Shown piece after piece: positions 61,959 through 64,000 of a stretch of 64,000 nt of DNA (the first letter of the stretch is position 1; each line of letters opens with the position of its first letter). The translations under genes and the position numbers were made by a program. A model generated the notes under the pieces. It did no database searches and was not told the origin of the DNA. It saw only the letters and a list, made by a program, of their open reading frames with translations. The DNA is taken from positions 1 to 64,000 of the forward strand of contig NZ_FQTU01000009.1 in NCBI RefSeq assembly GCF_900128885.1, written 5' to 3'. The DNA is from Alkalibacter saccharofermentans DSM 14828 (GTDB lineage Bacteria > Bacillota > Clostridia > Eubacteriales > Alkalibacteraceae).

Positions 61959-62188
61959 TGGAGATGAAGATTAAGAAAAGATCTGCAGTTTTGATTATTG
62001 CTGTTTTGGCTCTAGGATTGCTCTTGGTATTCATGCCGATGATGTCAGATCCTTTTGTCAGCATGTCATTCAAAGGGATGATTGTGTTTTCAAGCATATT
62101 GCTTGTCGCAGTGTTCGCCAAAGTCTTGGTTTTTTCATTTTTAAAAACTGAAGACAAGACAGGAAATGACGAAGCATCAGGTTTTTGA
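61955..62188 (+). CDS. Small two-helix membrane protein, unknown function
   Basis: A 77-residue protein with a basic N-terminus (KIKKR), two hydrophobic helices (about 10-28 and 39-62), and a charged tail. It is translationally coupled to nth by a 4-bp ATGA overlap, and the following riboswitch belongs to the next unit. No family recognised. Confidence 0.6.
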   Translation: MMEMKIKKRSAVLIIAVLALGLLLVFMPMMSDPFVSMSFKGMIVFSSILLVAVFAKVLVFSFLKTEDKTGNDEASGF

Positions 62189-62300
62189 AAAAGCCTATGA
62201 AAAGGATTACAATGGTTTTGGAAACAATCTTCATTCACTTGGTATTGTGTAATATTGGTCTTTATGGTAACATTAAATCTATAATTTAATAAATGTAGTA

Positions 62301-62450
62301 GTCAAGGTGTTAATACTTAATAGGGAAAGTGGTTAAAATCCACTACAGCCCCCGCTACTGTGAGTGTGGACAAAAGTTCTAATATCCACTGTCTTAATTG
62401 ATGGGAAGGAGAACTAAGGATGAAGCACAAGTCAGGAGACCTGCCTCGAC
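62301..62450 (+). promoter_or_regulatory. Cobalamin riboswitch upstream of btuF
   Basis: A GTCAAGG/CCTCGAC pairing closes P1. Conserved elements are TTAATAGGGAA, GCCCCCGCTACTGTGA, the GATGGGAAGG arm, and the B12 box AAGTCAGGAGACCTGCC at about 62429-62445. A terminator hairpin at 62504-62531 lies between it and btuF, so B12 binding probably stops transcription. A TATAAT at 62280-62285 may be its -10 box. Confidence 0.93.
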
Positions 62451-62503
62451 AATTTATTTACCTACGGAGGGGAGGATTGCGAAGTCTGTGTTTTTTGGAA
62501 ACC

Positions 62504-62531
62504 TTCTCAGCTTGCGGCTGGGATTTTTTTG
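62504..62531 (+). terminator. Riboswitch-controlled terminator before btuF
   Basis: TCTCAGC and GCTGGGA pair (one G-U) around a TTGCG loop, followed by T7. Located between the B12 riboswitch and the btuF ribosome site. Confidence 0.75.
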
Positions 62532-62577
62532 TTTGTGCATAAGATATTAAGAACCAAAAAAAAAGGAGGCGCAATAA

Positions 62578-63510
62578 ATGAGAAAATTAAATAAATCATT
62601 AGTTTTATTTTTGGCATTTGCAATGCTGGTAAGCTTTGCTGCATGTAGCAATTCTGAGGGAGGCGATCAAACAGGAGGATCGTCGGATAGCATTTATCCC
62701 TTGACTATAACGGATGATCTTGGCAATGAGGTCGTAATAGAATCTGAGCCTGAAAAAATAGTATCTGTTGCTCCGAGCAGTACGGAAATAATATTTGCAT
62801 TGGGATTAGGGGAAAAATTAGTAGGCAGAAGCGAGTTCTGCAACTATCCTGAAGAAGCTGCAGAAGTTGAAGTGGTAGGTGGGTTTTCAGGACCAAACAC
62901 TGAACTTATCTTGGAGCTTGAGCCGGACGTGCTGTTCGCAGCGGGTTCAGTTCCTGAGGAAGAGAAGATTTTGCTCGAAGGGGCTGGCATCAAAGTCATA
63001 GTGTACAATCCTGAAGATATAGACGGCGTATTAAAAAATATTGAGTTGACGGGCAAGGTGCTAAACGTTTCAGAAACAGCTTCAGACATTGTGGAAAGCT
63101 TGCAGGCAAAAAGACAAGAAATAGTAAGCATGGTGTCAGGAGAAGAAGCGAAGCGGGTATTTATAGATCTGGGGAGCTTCATATCTGCAGGAAGCGGGTC
63201 ATTTATAGATTCAATTCTTTCTGAGCTTGGAGCTGAAAATGTAGCTGCAAAAGGCGAGGGGCAGTGGCCTACCCTTACGTTAGAGCAGGTTGTGGACGCA
63301 GATCCCCAAGTATACATTTCCCTATACCCTACGATTGAAGAGCTCAACGAAACTCCGGGGTTAAGTGAGGTTTCTGCATTCCAAAACGACCAAGTAGTGG
63401 TCATACCCTGGGGAATTGAAGAACACGATTTCGTTCAAAGGCCGGGACCTAGAGTCATTCAAGGTCTAGAATTATACGCAGAGATAATATACCCTTCGTT
63501 ATTTGAATAA
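62578..63510 (+). CDS. btuF: Cobalamin ABC transporter substrate-binding lipoprotein
   Basis: A 310-residue extracytoplasmic binding protein. A lipoprotein signal peptide ends in SFAAC with C23 as the lipid-anchored residue. The mature part is a TroA/BtuF-like two-lobe fold: PEKIVSVAPSSTEIIFALGLGEKLVG, then GGFSGPNTELILELEPDVLFA, and the C-terminal PGPRVIQGLELYAEI. The upstream B12 riboswitch points to cobamide uptake rather than siderophore. AAAAAGGAGGCG is the ribosome site. btuC follows beyond a terminator-like hairpin. Confidence 0.9.
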   Translation: MRKLNKSLVLFLAFAMLVSFAACSNSEGGDQTGGSSDSIYPLTITDDLGNEVVIESEPEKIVSVAPSSTEIIFALGLGEKLVGRSEFCNYPEEAAEVEVVGGFSGPNTELILELEPDVLFAAGSVPEEEKILLEGAGIKVIVYNPEDIDGVLKNIELTGKVLNVSETASDIVESLQAKRQEIVSMVSGEEAKRVFIDLGSFISAGSGSFIDSILSELGAENVAAKGEGQWPTLTLEQVVDADPQVYISLYPTIEELNETPGLSEVSAFQNDQVVVIPWGIEEHDFVQRPGPRVIQGLELYAEIIYPSLFE

Positions 63511-63514
63511 ATCG

Positions 63515-63549
63515 ATCCAGGGGCGCTGTTTTTGCGCCCCTGGATTTTA
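63515..63549 (+). terminator. Strong hairpin between btuF and btuC
   Basis: ATCCAGGGGCGC and GCGCCCCTGGAT form a perfect 12-bp GC-rich stem, followed by TTT. It lies inside the transport operon and may reduce downstream transcript or stabilise the btuF message. Confidence 0.75.
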
Positions 63550-63594
63550 AAAACTTCAATATTTATGAAGACAAGATAAAGGTGGCAGATACAA

Positions 63595-64000
63595 GTGAAA
63601 AAGTTATCCAATAAAAAACTTGCAATGTTAGTGTCGATATTGTGTTTTGCCGTGGTGATATTCTCTACAACTATAGGTATAGCAGATATAAGCTTTATTC
63701 AGACCATAAAGATCCTGCTGAACAGGATTTTGTTAATGGACATGGATATGGAAGGCATCAAGTCATCTGCATCCGCTATCATTTGGCTCATAAGATTTCC
63801 GAGAGCACTGCTTGCTTTTTTCGTAGGAGGCTCTTTGGCGATCTGCGGAGTTTCGTATCAGAGCATTTTCAAAAATCCCATGGCGGATCCTTACATCCTA
63901 GGTGTTTCATCAGGAGCTGCATTGGGTGCTACTGTGGGGATTGTGGCCAGGCTGGAGTTTTACATCTTCGGACTGAATGCAATATCCATACTGGCTTTTA
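63595..64000 (+). CDS. btuC: Cobalamin ABC transporter permease, BtuC/FecCD type (partial)
   Basis: The first 135 codons of a FecCD-family permease run off the right edge. Translation from GTG at 63595 gives a first membrane helix (ILCFAVVIFSTTIGIADISF) and the family signature IIWLIRFPRALLAFFVGGSLAICG. This is followed by YQSIFKNPMADPYILGVSSGA. GGTGG at 63581-63585 is the ribosome site. It follows btuF under the same riboswitch. Confidence 0.9.
   Translation, partial: MKKLSNKKLAMLVSILCFAVVIFSTTIGIADISFIQTIKILLNRILLMDMDMEGIKSSASAIIWLIRFPRALLAFFVGGSLAICGVSYQSIFKNPMADPYILGVSSGAALGATVGIVARLEFYIFGLNAISILAF

Overview
The window reads as a chromosomal segment of a low-GC, anaerobic, Gram-positive bacterium of the Clostridia/Tissierellia type. 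The support is AT-rich coding sequence with AGGAGG-type ribosome sites, frequent TTG and GTG starts, a V-type ATPase operon, RecU, a ComEA/ComEC/HolA/S20 cluster, 6S RNA, and a large investment in corrinoid (B12) and tetrahydrofolate one-carbon metabolism. I cannot name the species. There is no phage, transposase or CRISPR array. Gene density is high and almost every gene has a recognisable family.

Layout. 1-253: part of a structured repeat, a terminator and tRNA-Leu(CAG), all on the minus strand. 395-4178: a CarH-like B12-binding sensor, a diguanylate cyclase, an ECF sigma factor and its membrane anti-sigma factor, tightly spaced as one operon. 4290-9550: polA, a pseudouridine synthase, recU, rnhA and 5-formyl-THF cyclo-ligase. 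9551-11268: a regulated leader, a corrinoid protein and a GntR/HutC regulator. 11310-18367: a CsoR-type repressor, a FabT-like regulator with FakB/DegV and a lipase-like hydrolase, an AcoX-like kinase, a PspC/LiaF-like pair, a DUF815 ATPase and a glyoxalase-like protein. 18456-20500: an AlaA-like aminotransferase followed by an array of about 131-bp repeats. 20578-29077: nine V-ATPase genes. 29209-35465: a heterodimeric ABC exporter, an acetyltransferase, a histidinol-phosphatase and a D,D-carboxypeptidase. 35587-47816: competence and replication genes, S20, pheA, 6S RNA, a second pseudouridine synthase, PBP1A and ilvB/ilvH. 47857-58110: a corrinoid-activating Fe-S ATPase, a methyl-THF methyltransferase, fhs, fchA, folD, an amidohydrolase, two TIM-barrel proteins, and a cobalamin riboswitch before cobT. 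58255-64000: a TetR regulator, folC, an EamA transporter, nth, a small membrane protein, and a second cobalamin riboswitch before btuF and the start of btuC.

How the parts connect. Corrinoid chemistry recurs throughout: a B12 light-sensor-like protein, a methyl-carrier corrinoid protein, a methyl-THF:corrinoid methyltransferase, a reductive activator, CobT, BtuF/BtuC and two B12 riboswitches. The folate genes (fhs, fchA, folD, folC, cyclo-ligase) form the formate-to-methylene-THF part of the methyl branch. FolD has lost the residues needed for cyclohydrolase activity, which fits the presence of a separate FchA. A GTATATAC-centred palindrome of the HutC type lies both upstream of the corrinoid-protein/GntR locus and just downstream of the promoter of the methyltransferase-fhs-fchA-folD operon, 40 kb away, so one regulator may control both.

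The items most worth following are the B12-sensor/diguanylate cyclase/ECF operon, the leader before the corrinoid gene (14-codon ORF, terminator, and a 9-bp alternative pairing), the recently amplified hairpin-rich repeat, and the unassigned amidohydrolase/TIM-barrel operon between folD and cobT.
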